In this document: one piece after another, positions 1 through 10,659 of the stretch | Numbering within the stretch: the stretch's first letter is position 1 | Layout: the number at the start of each line of letters is the position of its first letter | Assembly: GCF_003597395.2 (NCBI RefSeq) | Contig: NC_133774.1 | Span: 45,924,346 to 45,988,345 of the forward strand | Source of the DNA: Chelonoidis abingdonii | Lineage: Eukaryota > Chordata > Testudines > Testudinidae | Length of the DNA stretch: 64,000 nucleotides | Direction of reading: 5' to 3' | Translations under genes and position numbers: made by a program | The notes under the pieces: model-generated | What the model was told of the DNA's origin: nothing | Databases searched by the model: none | Seen by the model: the letters and a program-made list of their open reading frames with translations, nothing else

Positions 1-54
1 TTTAAAAATTAATAATAATAATTAATAATGTTAAAGGTGAGTGTGCCATTAGAG

Positions 55-222
55 TCCCTATTTGTCTGTAAAAGCAGGAAAGAATCCTGTAGCATCTTAT
101 AGGCTAACAGATGTTTTGGAGCATGAGCTTTCGTGGGTGAATACCCACTTCATCAGATGCAACTTTCTTTGCTGCTTTTACAGATCCAGACTAACATGGC
201 TACCCCTCTCATCCTCTTTGCC
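55..222 (-). mobile_element. Penelope-like element terminal fragment (copy A)
   Basis: This is a minimal Penelope-like element (PLE) relic holding both ends of the element and no coding sequence. The left arm (tctgtaaaagcagg, from 65) is repeated in inverted form at the right (tgcttttacaga, about 175-186), followed by the terminal 'gatccagactaacatggct' seen in related form at 12189-12215. Between the arms lies a hairpin, gtgggtgaatacccac (133-148), bordered by tttc and ttcatcag. On the minus strand this reads CUGAUGA, stem, GAAA, the core of a hammerhead ribozyme, a motif known from PLEs. Orientation is inferred from the copy at 5985-6735, which carries an endonuclease remnant on the minus strand. 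The family call rests on that copy and on recognition of this high-copy turtle repeat. Confidence 0.75.
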
Positions 223-765
223 TGATTCACGAAGCCAAGGTGATGGCTACTAGGAATGTTGTTTTCACAGACAGATACAGAAGCAAGCATGTGGCCATGT
301 GCTCAGAAGGAGGCTTTGTAAGGCACTTCAGGACCAGATTAAGGTCCCATGTCTGACTTGTGAGAAGTTATCCATACCATATCCATTCATGCCTAGGATG
401 TCTGATTTGTGAGAAGTTATCCATACCCTTGAAGAATTTCTGTTGTAGGATGAGTGCATACAAAGTAGCGGTCTGTCTTATGATGAAAGGCAGTTATGGC
501 TGCAAAATGTACCTTTACTGAATTTAGAGATAATCCTGATCTAGGATGTAATCTAGTGCTAGTGGGAGGGGAGAGCATGTGGGGGTAATGTGTTGAGTTA
601 CACCAGATTTGGAATCTTCCATTACTGCATGGTCAAGGGTGGCTGAGAAGCAACTGAGGACAGTTCACCTACACAGCATTAGGTAGCCTAGACATAAGGC
701 ATGAGACAGGGAGAATGCATGTGCAGGCCAAATAGCCACTGCTACCTAAAATCTCCAATCTGAAG
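223..765. other. Unassigned sequence with a 49-bp tandem duplication
   Basis: No gene or known repeat is recognised. A unit starting tgtctgacttgtgagaag (350) is repeated almost exactly at 399, with period 49 bp and one mismatch over 29 bases. Confidence 0.4.
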
Positions 766-1200
766 CACCGGGATGCAGATATATCTACAAAAGCAGCAAA
801 GAGTCCTGTGACACCTTATAGACTAATAGACGTATTGGAGCCTGAGCTTTTTGTGGGTGAATACCCACATTGTCAGATGCATGTAGTGGAAACTTCCAGA
901 GGCAGGTATAAATATGCAAGCAAGAATCAGGCTAGAGATAACAAGGTTAGTTCAATCAGGGAGGATGAGGCCCTCTTCTAGCAGTTGAGGTGTGAACACC
1001 ATGAGAGGAGAAACTGCTTTTGTAGCTGACTAGCCATTTGCAGTCTTTGTTTAATCCTGAGTTGATGGAGTCAAATTTGCAGATGAACTGAAGCTCAGCA
1101 GTTTCTCTTTGAAGTCTGGTCCTGAAGTGGTAGGGGTTTGTTTGTTTTGTTTTTGCTGCAGGATGACTACCTTTGGCAAAATAAACATAAGGTTTATTTA
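766..1200 (-). mobile_element. Penelope-like element 3' part (copy B)
   Basis: The terminal segment (about 780-885) has the same order of blocks as copy A: aaagagtcctgtgacacctt, a 'taatagacgtattggagc' block, then the hairpin gtgggtgaatacccac at 855-870. It is followed by a 3'UTR-like stretch and, on the minus strand (about 1040-1130), by eroded coding sequence corresponding to the PLE C-terminus; the matching block in the 5985-6735 copy is 'cagtctctctttggagtctg'. The ribozyme-like core is decayed here: CUGAUGA reads CUGACAA and GAAA reads AAAA. This is a dead, 5'-truncated copy. Confidence 0.65.
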
Positions 1201-2719
1201 GACAAAAGGAACACTGTCCAAGACAGGCCTTGCAGGTACAGACAACAAGACTCTCTCAGTTAGGTCCATCTGGGGGAGGACAGGGAGGCAGCCAGAGCCC
1301 TGTTGGCAGGCCAGAGCCCCATCTGGGCTCCCTTCATTTTCCCAGCCAGCTCCAAACACATCTAGAGTGGAGCATCCATAGAGATGCTACTTAAAGAAGA
1401 AAAATCTACTTTTCTACAGGAGCCTTTGGCTGAACTCCTTTGCACCTGAAAAAGTGCAGCTCCTTTCCTTGCTGCTTACAGTGCCTGCAGGATCTGAGCC
1501 AGGAGCTTCTGCAGAGCCCACACTCTTCATTGTAGCTAAATTAGCCATAGGCAAAAAGTATAGAATACTACAATTTTTGAGAAATGCTATGCTTTGCAAT
1601 CACTACTTTTTATATATGCTCAGTTAGTTGCCTGGGTAACATTAACTGTGGCATATCCTGACTGATGAGTGTCTAGCTGTGAAACCTTAGCTTTCTTAGC
1701 ATGGTTTTGTGTTTGGTATGTAGCTGTGGTACATTATTTAGTCACAGGTCTGCAAGACATCCTTGCAGTATAGATAAACTTATACCAGCACACTATTTTA
1801 TATTTAAATATAGCTATGCTCATATTGCATATCAGGGCCAAATTTTGACCTAGTAAATCTAAGTGTGTTCAAATCTGAAATGTACCTCCATTGAAATAAA
1901 TGAAGCAATAACAGGGATTAATTTAGGCCAAAATCTACAGCGAAGACTAGCTTTTTAAAAATGATACCCATGTACTATACCTTGAAGTTCATTTAAAAAT
2001 CTGCATGTTCTGGGATGCAAGCCAAAACAGAGACTTAGCTCTAAAAGAAAATTTCTGTGTCCATGAAAAAGCCGCTTTCCTTGTGGAAAGCATATAAGGC
2101 TTTAATAATACAAAGAATTTAAATCCGATGTACATTAAGAAACAACAATAAATTAATATTCCAAAAAACAAATAATTTAAAAAAATTAGTTAAATGACAG
2201 TTTAAGTACCGACCCATTATTTACAAAACCCAGAAGCATAAGAGTCAGGAGATGAATAGAGAGCTTGATGAATGTTTTTTTTATAACAATAAACACATTC
2301 TTACCAAGTATATAGAACTACATTGTTTGTCTTAACATAACCTTAGTTGTAATCTAACAATCAGTTTTGCTTCTAGCAGCTATAAAGTGGTTCTTCTAAC
2401 GTGACTGTGGATCCCAGCATGGGTAGAAACATGCCTAGTGTCTGAACTCGGAATCTTTTGAATACCAGATCCAGGGGGGCCATCCATGTGCTTCCTTGTG
2501 CTCTTGTATGAGGGCATAAATGGCAGACCAGCCCCAATCCTCCCTCAGTTCTGTTATCACCCATAGCAGCAAGACTGATCCTGGATTCTATCTGAACTGC
2601 TTGGACTGTGAAACACAAAAAGCTAACATTTTTTGTGAAGAAATATGTTCTTTTTAAAAATGAAGTTCTTGTTCATTTTTCAAATTTTCAATTGGATGTT
2701 CAAAACTAAATGGCAGACC
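1201..2719. other. Unassigned intergenic sequence
   Basis: No gene is recognised. Short open frames at 1414-1599, 1989-2171 and 2373-2618 (minus) show no recognisable domain and are regarded as chance. Around 1830-1935 there is a weakly palindromic block (gggccaaattttgac ... ttaggccaaaatct) resembling a common amniote short inverted-repeat element. Confidence 0.4.
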
Positions 2720-4170
2720 TAAACACTCTGGGTTTGTCATACCCTTCCCACAATGGCCTGATGCCACAGCAAATGCCTCTGATCCCTGCCTTGGTGAAGG
2801 GCACATCCCAGACTAATACTCCATTTATCATTCCTTCTCATCCTGCACCTGGAAATTGAGAGACATAAGGTTCAAACTGTACCTGTTGGGCATCCCCTTC
2901 CTGGATTGCTCTAAGTCTGGGGAGGAGACTATCATCTGGCAACTGACCCCATCTCTGGCTCCAGCAGCAAGAAGAGTCAAGTGAACACCTAATATTAGCA
3001 CAGGGAGCTCTGTGGAGTCTTCAGCATTGGGAACTTTGGCACCATCAATGTCATCACTGACCTTTGGATAGAGAGACCCCACACTGTCCACTTTGACTAT
3101 AGAGTGTCACAATTGCTCTGAGTGTAAACGCAGCTCGGTAGGGCTTTCCTGCTCCTCTCAAAAAGAGTACTTGAAGTCTAGGAACAAGTCCTTAATACCT
3201 TACCTGACTTCAAGCGACAGAGGCAGGCCACTAACAGGGAAAAAGGAACAGATCATACCAGTGCCAGCGCTGATGCTGAGAGCTGTCTCAGTACCAACTG
3301 TGACACCAACTAAGCAAACCATTCCAGGTACTGAGGTACGTGTATTCAAAGATCTACCCTCACCCTTCCTTCCAGCACCAGTACTGATGCCTACTCCTGC
3401 GGCACCAACAGAACTACACTCAGTGCTGTTTGCCATTCCCTGAGGAATATGCATCTCCCCTATTTAGAATAAGGAGCACTCCCCAGAGGGAGGGGAGTGG
3501 TACCTTTAAAGTGTACTGTAGACGTTCCCAGTACTGGGTCTGGGCCCAGCTGGGTCAGTTTTCTTGGGCCACCCACAATCTGGCCAATAACAAAACAATG
3601 TGCTGCCATGGCTGTACTGAGGTGGTACTTCTCACAGGTCCTGGAGTGGAGCCCTGTCACAAAGCCCCTTTCTTGTCACCAGAGGAACCTCCACATGAGA
3701 GGATAAAACAAGCCCAAGAGAAGCTCCAGCTTCCCTCTCTGCCTAAAGAATCAACCTCTTTCCCTGACGGGATAGTTGCCTCTTCCCTGACGCTGGCCAT
3801 GGATGACTTTTGACCCTTCAGAAGTTGCTTTCCAGCACAGCAGACACCTTGCAAATTGAGATGACAGTACTCAAAGAGAACATGCATAAACTGATCAATA
3901 TCCTCAGTGCCCACAAGGATCTCTCTATCAATTAACAAACACATTTGGGGGCCCTGTAAAAGAACTTTGGCACACCCCAGCCTTGCTTCCTCCAATCTTA
4001 ATAGTGGCCTTCATTTGCTTCAAGTCCAGTCCAAGGGAATTGAACAGTCCTTTGTTTCCCACACTAGGATCGCTTGTTTAGTGATCCAAGAAAAGACAAG
4101 ACCCAGTACAGGGATGCCAAAAAATAAGGATCCTATAATAAGGTGGCTTGGTGGTCTGAGCCTCTGACTC
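2720..4170 (+). pseudogene. Degenerate DIRS-type retroelement gag-like relic
   Basis: This is a block of broken frames that looks like the first ORF of a turtle DIRS-type tyrosine-recombinase retroelement. Around 3093-3250 the reading is Cys/Ser/Lys-rich (HNCSECKRS...). At 3250-3440 follows a Pro/Thr/Val-rich low-complexity stretch built on repeated 'ccagtac/ggtac' codons (...VPTVTPTKQTIPGTE...). A third part (about 3885-4000) reads LINILSAHKDLSIN then a stop and GAL-KNFGTPQPCFLQS, which resembles the helical domain of these gag-like proteins. In-frame stops and frame changes occur throughout, so it is not functional. No RT, RNase H or recombinase domain is visible. The family assignment comes from memory of turtle repeats and is moderate; a diverged LTR-element gag is the alternative. 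Confidence 0.45.
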
Positions 4171-4195
4171 TGTTTTTACTGGGCTGATAGAGAGA

Positions 4196-4318
4196 CCAAT
4201 GAGGAGTCCGGTGGCATCTTAAAGACTAACAGATTTATTTGGGCATAAGCTTTCGTGGGTGTGTTTTGTTTTTTTTAAAAAAACAAAACAAAACACCCAC
4301 TTCTTCAAATGCCCAGTG
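4196..4318 (-). mobile_element. Penelope-like element terminal fragment (copy C) with expanded palindrome
   Basis: PLE terminal blocks are present in order: gaggagtccggtggcatctt, aaagactaacagatttattt, gggcataagctttcgtgggt. The central hairpin, 16 bp in copies A, B and F, is replaced here by an AT-rich inverted repeat of about 46 bp (4255-4301) running from gtgggtgtgttttg through T and A runs to aaaacacccac. The minus strand keeps GAAA but the CUGAUGA box has decayed to TTGAAGA. Confidence 0.65.
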
Positions 4319-4857
4319 TGGCCTGGATAGGGTCCCAGCTGAGTCAGTTTTTTTGCTGGTAACCCCTCATTCTTTCTGACCAAGGGAATCTGGGTGGGTA
4401 GAAAGTCCCAGGTTGTCTTGCTTCACCAAGTCCTGGTCCAGGGCCCTTAAAGTATAACAGTGTGGGATGGCCAGGACCCTGTTTACCCTCCGTTGGACAA
4501 CTTCTTCCCTCTGTTTGGGGCATGGCTGCTGTTGGGTTAAAGGCCTTTGCTTCAAACCCCTCCAATCTATGGGCTGATGCAGGTGGCCCTCTGGTGCCCC
4601 TGTATAGGGGTCTCCCTCTCTCTTGGGTAATGTCAAACAGGAAATGAAGCCAACAAATAGGTGCTAGACTGTGACCCAAGAACTCCTCCATGCCAGTTGG
4701 CATGGACGTTACAAGAATATCCTGATTCTGGTTCACCAAAGGATGTCATGTGAGGTCTTAAAGGAAAGCTAGGGTCATGCTGGAAATTAATTTTATGACA
4801 TGTATATACAGATACACACACCCCTCATTTATTGTGTGGGTATGTATACGCATACTA
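4319..4857. other. Unassigned sequence, possibly LTR-like
   Basis: No gene is recognised. Overlapping frames on both strands at 4344-4740 are open because of GC-richer composition and have no recognisable domain. The composition and the 'agtataacag', 'ctgtatagggg' blocks are reminiscent of a turtle LTR, but no terminal TG/CA pair or duplication was found. Confidence 0.25.
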
Positions 4858-5473
4858 GGACTGTCAATTAATCACAGTTAATGCCTGCAATTAACTGAAA
4901 ACAAAAATTAACATGTTAATTGTATTCCTCTGGGAGAAGAGGGAAGCATTGGTGGGGCTGAAACTCAGTGCTTAGTGGGTGGCAGTATGGGGCAGAAGGT
5001 AGGGGGTCACAATTTTTTCTAGTGGAAGGGGGGGATTTTTTTAAAGCCCAAATGGGGTCACCAGTGCAAAAAGTTTGAGAGAAACTGCCATAGAGAACAG
5101 GGGTCTGGTGAGCTCAACCTCCCTGCACCAGCCTCTCCTCCCCTGCTTCATGCCAAGTCCCTGAGGTAAATCCACACTCCCTTGCAAACGGTTCACTCAG
5201 CTGAAGGGAGTTATGTAAAAATAGTAGTAATCTTACATTTCTAAGTTCCACTTTCATGATAGATTGCAGTACACTACTTGTGAGGTGAATTGAAATACTA
5301 TTTTACAGTGCAAATATTAAAATATACTAAATATTTTGGCTGTTTTCTGTATTTTCAAATATACTGATTACACTTGGTACTGTGAATTGAACAGTGCTTA
5401 ATTTATATTTTTGATCTGTTATTTAACAGTGTGATTAAAATTGATTAATCACAATTTAATTGCTTGACAGCCC
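4858..5473. mobile_element. Non-autonomous DNA transposon with TA target duplication
   Basis: Terminal inverted repeats are GGACTGTCAA at 4858 and TTGACAGCCC at 5464-5473 (reverse complement GGGCTGTCAA, one mismatch), each followed outward by TA, the Tc1/mariner-type target duplication. Subterminal sequence is rich in mirrored ATTAATCAC/GTGATTAAT blocks. No transposase remnant was found. The 4935-5200 part (ggcagtatggggcagaag ... agtttgagagaaactgcc) looks foreign to the AT-rich ends and ends like a hAT terminus, so an old nested insertion is possible. Confidence 0.6.
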
Positions 5474-5649
5474 TAATATATACTGAAAATGTTCTAAAGT
5501 TTGCATCAAGGCAGAGTTGACAGACAAGTTTTCCACAAGGGATGTTAATTTCAATTTCAACGGAGATGGGTGAATAAAGTATTGTCTCATTCACAGTGGG
5601 GTCTCCATTACCTATCTAAACTGAATGCAGATGAAGGATTGTAAGAAGT

Positions 5650-5984
5650 TTAGGAAAAACAACAAGGAGTTCTTGTGGTACCTTGGAGATTAACAAATTT
5701 ATCTGGGCATAAGCTTTTGTGGGCTAAAATCCACTTCATCAGATGCATGGCGTGAAAAATACAGTAAGGGATGTGAAGATGGGAGTTGCCTTACCAAGTG
5801 GGGGGTTAGTCCTAATGAGGCCAATTCAATAAAGGTGGAAGTGGCCTATTCTCAACAGTTGACAAGAAAGGGTGAATATCAAGAGAGAGAAAATTACTTT
5901 TGTAGTGCTAACAATGGCCATTTCCAACAGTTGACAAGATGGTGTGAGTATCAGCAGAGGAAAAAGTTCTTTTGTAAAAAGAAC
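5650..5984 (-). mobile_element. Penelope-like element 3' end (copy D)
   Basis: The terminal segment (5656-5752) has aaaacaacaaggagttcttg, aacaaatttatctgggcata and a hairpin gtgggctaaaatccac. It is followed by a 3'UTR-like region to 5984 with two imperfect repeats of a unit beginning caacagttgacaaga (about 5856 and 5930). On the minus strand CUGAUGA is intact but GAAA reads AAAA. No coding part remains. The fragment abuts copy E directly, consistent with E having inserted into D. Confidence 0.65.
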
Positions 5985-6735
5985 AGGAGTACTTGTGGCA
6001 CCTTAGAAACTAACAAATTTATTTGAGCATAAGCTTTTGTGGGCTACAGCCCACTTCATTGGATGCATAGACTGGAACATAGAGCAAGAAGATATTTATA
6101 CATACAGAGAACATGGAAAGGTGTAAGTAGCCATACCAACTGTAAAAGGCCAATCAGCTGAGATGAGCTATCATCAGCAAGAAGGGAAAAACTTTTGAAG
6201 TGATGATCAAGAGGACCCATAGAAGGTGTGAGGATACTTAACATGGGGAAATAGATTCAATTAGTGTAATGGCCTAACTATTCCCAGTCTCTGTTCAAAC
6301 CTAAGTTGTTTATGTCTAATTTGCATATTCAAGTTCAGCAGTCTCTCTTTGGAGTCTGTTTTTGAAGTTTTTTGTTGTAAAATTACCACCTTCAAGTCGG
6401 TCACTGAGTGGTTAGAAAGATTGAAGTGTTCTCCGACTGGTTTTTGAATGTTATGATACTTGATGTCACATTTGTGTCCATTTATTCTTTTGCGTAGAGA
6501 CTGTCCGATTTGGCCAATGTATACGGCAGAGGGGCATTGCTGGCACATGATGCCATATATCATTGGTAGATGTGCAGGTGAACGAGCCCCTGATGATGAT
6601 GTCATCAGTGTAGCACAAGTAGAGTAGGGCAGTAGGGGATGCCCCTGCTCTAGAGCTGAGGAAGCATTTTTAGTCAGCCATAAAAATGTTGGTACACAAG
6701 GACTCCTTGTTGTTTTTGCTGATACTGACTAACAT
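5985..6735 (-). mobile_element. Penelope-like element, internally deleted (copy E)
   Basis: This is the most informative PLE copy. Its right end (about 6695-6735) and left end (about 5986-6055) carry the same terminal block in inverted orientation (caaggactccttgttgtttt against aacaggagtacttgtggcac). Between them, on the minus strand, is a GIY-YIG endonuclease remnant (6261-6605) and then a 3'UTR. The reverse transcriptase has been deleted: only about 90 bp separate the endonuclease from the 5' end. The hammerhead-like core is decayed (CCAAUGA, AAAA). Confidence 0.75.
6261..6605 (-). pseudogene. GIY-YIG endonuclease domain remnant of Penelope-like element
   Basis: The frame encodes about 114 residues and matches the C-terminal endonuclease module that PLEs carry after their telomerase-like reverse transcriptase. 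Visible features in order: MCQQCPSAVYIGQIGQSLRK (Cys pair and a YIG motif), SLRKRINGHK with the conserved Arg and His, and PVGEHFN downstream with the candidate acidic catalytic residue. The last part (LLNLNMQIRHKQLRFEQRLG) is a basic tail. In PLEs this domain nicks target DNA for target-primed reverse transcription. The reverse transcriptase upstream is missing, so the fragment cannot transpose. The open frame probably reflects relative youth, not selection. The ATG is not a real start; the natural start lies in the deleted RT region. Confidence 0.75.
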
Positions 6736-9700
6736 CCAAAATTATTTTCAGAGTGGTAGCTGTATGCTGCAGCTATGTCACAGACCACCAGTCTTAAACC
6801 CTAATTCTCAGGGCTCTTAGGAGTTGGTAGTTTCCAACCTGCCAACAGTTGCCACAATAGAAGCTGAACCCTGATGGAGGACTCCAGTCCTGGAATCTGA
6901 TTAGCAGAATGTTGGAGGTCCACTGAGCTGCCCTTGCAGAGCTTGTTCCTCTCTGCCTGCTGGGGATAGAGGGCTGAGGGGGATCTGTCCTTCTCATGCT
7001 GTACCCTGTCACCCCAGGCACATTTCCAGGTCTCTCAGCCCCTCTCTCCAATAGTCAGGCCTGAGCATGAAGCAGAGGGGGTGGGACAGAGCCGCTTCTC
7101 CTGCCAGGTGTGAGGGTGGCCACTCTGGATTGCTGCCTCTATGCAGCGCAGCAGCTGCCTGTGAGATCCCAGCTGGGGAAGTGATGGCAGCCTTCCCTCA
7201 CCGCTGTGGGCACACCCAGGTCCAGCTGCTGGGAAGAGTGGGGGCCTCTGGTTGTGCTTCCCCTCTCCTCCCCCACCCCCGGCATGTTTCTGGCTTGCTC
7301 TGCCCCACTTCCTGGCAGCTGGGCCTGGGCAGGGAGTGGAGGGGGTAGGCCACTGCTGCCTCCCCAGCCAGGCTCTTGCATGCAAAATAAAGCACCCTGC
7401 AGTGACTGTAACCTTGGCCAGGCCTCTATCTCCTGAGTTAAAGGAAAATCTGCTAGAAGTCAGCTAAATAAATAACTTTATGTTCTTTCTAAGCTGCAGC
7501 CAGCTATTAAGGATAACCTTCTCACAATGTGCCTACCTGCTCCTACTTTGGGTGCTGCAACAATACCCATTCCAAATTAAGAGAACAAAACTGGGACCCA
7601 AATGATCCCCACTAAAAATCATGGATGATGTTACTTTTTTCCCCACAGATCTTTTTTCAAATACAGGTGGCACATTGGTTTTTAACATGTAGCTCAGATC
7701 ATTTGATTTTTCTTCAGACTTTACAGAGATGTTCCTCTTTGCCTTCAGTTTTATTCTGGCATTTTTTTCAGGACAAACAGTTTTCTAAGTCATCATTATA
7801 GAGGGGATAAAATAGGGCTCTGAAATGGAAGCTGACTTCAACTTTATTTAGGGAGAGGCTACCACTTCTCCATAATACATTGCATCAGATTCAGGCAACC
7901 TCAGGCTTTCTTGTGAGTGATATATTAATAAATTTTCTTTGAATTATTTATAATGTTGCTGTGCAAACTAGTTATAGTATTAGGAGTCCTAGAAATGTCA
8001 GATTTCTAAAAAAGTATATTGGTAAACATACATAATGCAAAATACTACATTAATGCAATATTGAGGCTGTCTTTAAACCTACTAAGGTAGGAAACCCAGA
8101 GTTAAGGTTCCCATGACAACCTTTATGTATGCAGTGCTATGGTTTTAATTACCTGCTTTATGTATAACTCTATAAGCACCCTATTTTCATTTTATGGATT
8201 TTAGGTACACTGATCACTATCTATCTATAGTACATCTTAATTACACTTGCAGTGCTCAGCAAATCTCATACATATGAGTTAACTATAGTAAATTGATGTA
8301 TAGAAATATCTTTCATAGTAATATTTAGTTGTCTGTGTTATATGCATCCAGACAAGATAATTATAGCTTACTTGTCTGCCCCACTGTAATGTATTGGTTA
8401 GTCCTGTTTCTCAGAGTTATAGTACCAGAACACCGATAACTCATTATAATATAGAGAGCTCCTAGAAGTCAAGGCAATATAAAGGATGAGGTAAACTGAA
8501 ACCAGTACTTAATGGTAAGTTGAATCAGAATGATGGTCACTTTATTCACCTCAGCATGAAATTATAGTTTCCATATCCTACACATTTACGTTGTTCCCAA
8601 CACTGGCATGTCCTTTACAAGGGCAGTGCTATTGCTTACTTTCCTTCTACTTCCTTCACAGACAGCTTGACTGACAGTGTGAAATCCTTGCAAAGCTCTT
8701 ATTAGGGTCCCAGGATCACTATATACCCATACAAAATTCAGAGTTACTTTTTGTGCGTTTCTGAGCCCTAGAAACGGGCAAGTTTTAGCTGCAGTTTTGC
8801 TGTACTTAACTTGATTATTGACTCTGCTAATCCTTTTAAGGGATGCACTGAACTTGAAACTTAGGGTTACTAGACTCTAGTACCTCAACCTCTTGACCTC
8901 TTTTGGATGAGATCTTGAAGGGTATAGGAGACTGCAGGGCAGATTATTTAGCTAAAGAGGACCTATCTCAGTGCAAGCAGGAAGTGAAGCACTGTTTGGT
9001 GAATTTTGTAGGGGATATTTATTTACAGGCACCTCTAGCAAGGTCATGTTTTCTGGCAGTGAGAATCTATTTTAGGGCAGGGAACCTGTGTGCCTTAAAT
9101 TCCATAAGTACTCAGTAAAAGATTATAATAAAAAGTGTTTGTAAAAAAGCAGATTTGAACACCATCTAGTGGTTTTCAGTTCTCAAACTACTAGTAGTAC
9201 CTCTGGCAAATCTGTAGGGATAATATTAAATGTACAAAACTTAAAAGGTGGGAATGAAAGAGTGTTTTTATGTGTGCAGTTGTCATTGGCAGTAACCTGT
9301 TTAGAAATCCATAAATAAGATTTTTTTAATTTGACAAACTAGCAAATATATTAAAGTAATCATCAGTTATTTAACACTGAATAAATATTTTGAACCTCCA
9401 CTAAAGTCACCAGTTACAAAGGGATAAAAATCCAGTGAACATCCTCAATGAACAACAGTCTGGAGGAGAAGAGCAAAGGGAAATGTTATATAACTTGGTC
9501 AGTAATAAAGCCTTGTACATAATTCTATTAAATACACTTGCAATATATCACTACACATAAATATCCTACATAGTCATAAGTGAGAAATTGTCATTACTGT
9601 GTTAGCATACAATTAATGCAAGATTGGAACATGACTACTCAAAGTGAAAGGGAAGAGGAGATCAAATTCAAATGGTTGCTTGACTTTAGCTACATTATCT

Positions 9701-10474
9701 AGCTAGGAAGAGACTCTATCCCATCCACTGGCTTTTAGCAAAGATTCAATAGGTCAAAATCTCTGCTGACATAAGTAGATAAGTTCCATTGATTTCAGTA
9801 GTGTTTCAACCATTTATGCAATCAGGGAATTTGGCCCAATATCGTATAAGGTACTGTCATTTGAAATTTGACTCTAGGAATTTCAACCTTCCAAACAATT
9901 TAAGCATCAGAACTGCAGTTGCCTTTTTTTATAAACAGCTTAAACCTTTAAGTCTTACTTTCCACCCTAAAAGTGTTTATCAAATTCCTATGAGGGATTA
10001 GTTTATTTCTTGCAGCTCCAGAATGGACAAAGAAACAGGCTGAGACAATAATTTATTTTCAATCCTATCAGCAAGTTGAAGACTCCACAGAGGCCACTCC
10101 TCTTCAAGCGGTAGAGACAACTATGTGGCATCTCCTGGAATCTTTTTTTAACAAGACAAAATACAGTGAGTTTCAATAGTGAATCCAGGTACCAGGCAAT
10201 CGGGTATAATTCCTAACTTTGGCCCTGATCTTCCAAGTGACTCTGTGTGGATGAAATCCTGAGCCCATGCAGAGGCCTTCTGACATTAATGAGACTTCAT
10301 ACAAATGTGATTCACCCCCACCCTGCAAATTGGGGCCCTTGATAGTATGCTGGCATCCTTAGGTATGAGAATAAAGAACATGGAGTCTTAGTAACATGCA
10401 AATTGCAACTAAAATCTCTCAAGGTTTAAAAAAAAAATCTGTATTTTAAAAAAAGGCTAATATAATATAAGTGG
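6736..10474. other. Unassigned intergenic sequence
   Basis: No gene is recognised. A GC-richer stretch at about 6940-7440 opens several overlapping frames on both strands (7035-7385 minus, 7067-7348 plus and others); they share no domain and contradict one another, so they are treated as compositional. Around 9745-9840 there is a weak palindrome (ctctgctgacataag ... gatttcagtag) like a short amniote inverted-repeat element. The rest is AT-rich with nothing supported. Confidence 0.4.
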
Positions 10475-10659
10475 AGATATACCAATCTCCTAGAACTGGA
10501 AGGGACCTTGAGAGGTCATTGAGTCCAGCCTCCTGCCTTCACTAGCTGGACCAAGTACTGATTTTTGCCCCAGATCCCTAAGTGGCCCCCGCAAGGATTG
10601 AACTCATAATCCTTGGGTTAGCAGGCCAATGCTCAAACCACCGAGCTATCCCTCCCCCA
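10475..10659 (-). repeat. tRNA-derived SINE with CR1-like tail (turtle polIII/SINE type)
   Basis: On the minus strand the element starts with a tRNA-like head, ggatagctcggtggtttgag (A box near 10638-10648), with B box gagttcaatcc at 10595-10605. A tRNA-unrelated body (gggggccacttagggatctg) follows, and the 3' tail ...gacctctcaaggtcccttcc resembles the 3' end of CR1 LINEs, matching the CR1 copy at 21741. That sharing is the known mechanism by which these SINEs borrow CR1 reverse transcriptase. Near full length, about 185 bp. Confidence 0.85.

Noticed and set aside
350..430. CRISPR-like or satellite repeat
   Set aside because: Only two tandem copies of a 49-bp unit; a simple local duplication in vertebrate DNA.
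6261..6605. Stand-alone host GIY-YIG nuclease gene
   Set aside because: Flanked on both sides by Penelope-like termini in the expected order and orientation, with the RT deleted.
7035..7467. GC-rich stretch with six overlapping frames, considered as a second CpG island or exon
   Set aside because: CpG is sparse, no promoter motif or splice pair was found, and frames on both strands are equally open.
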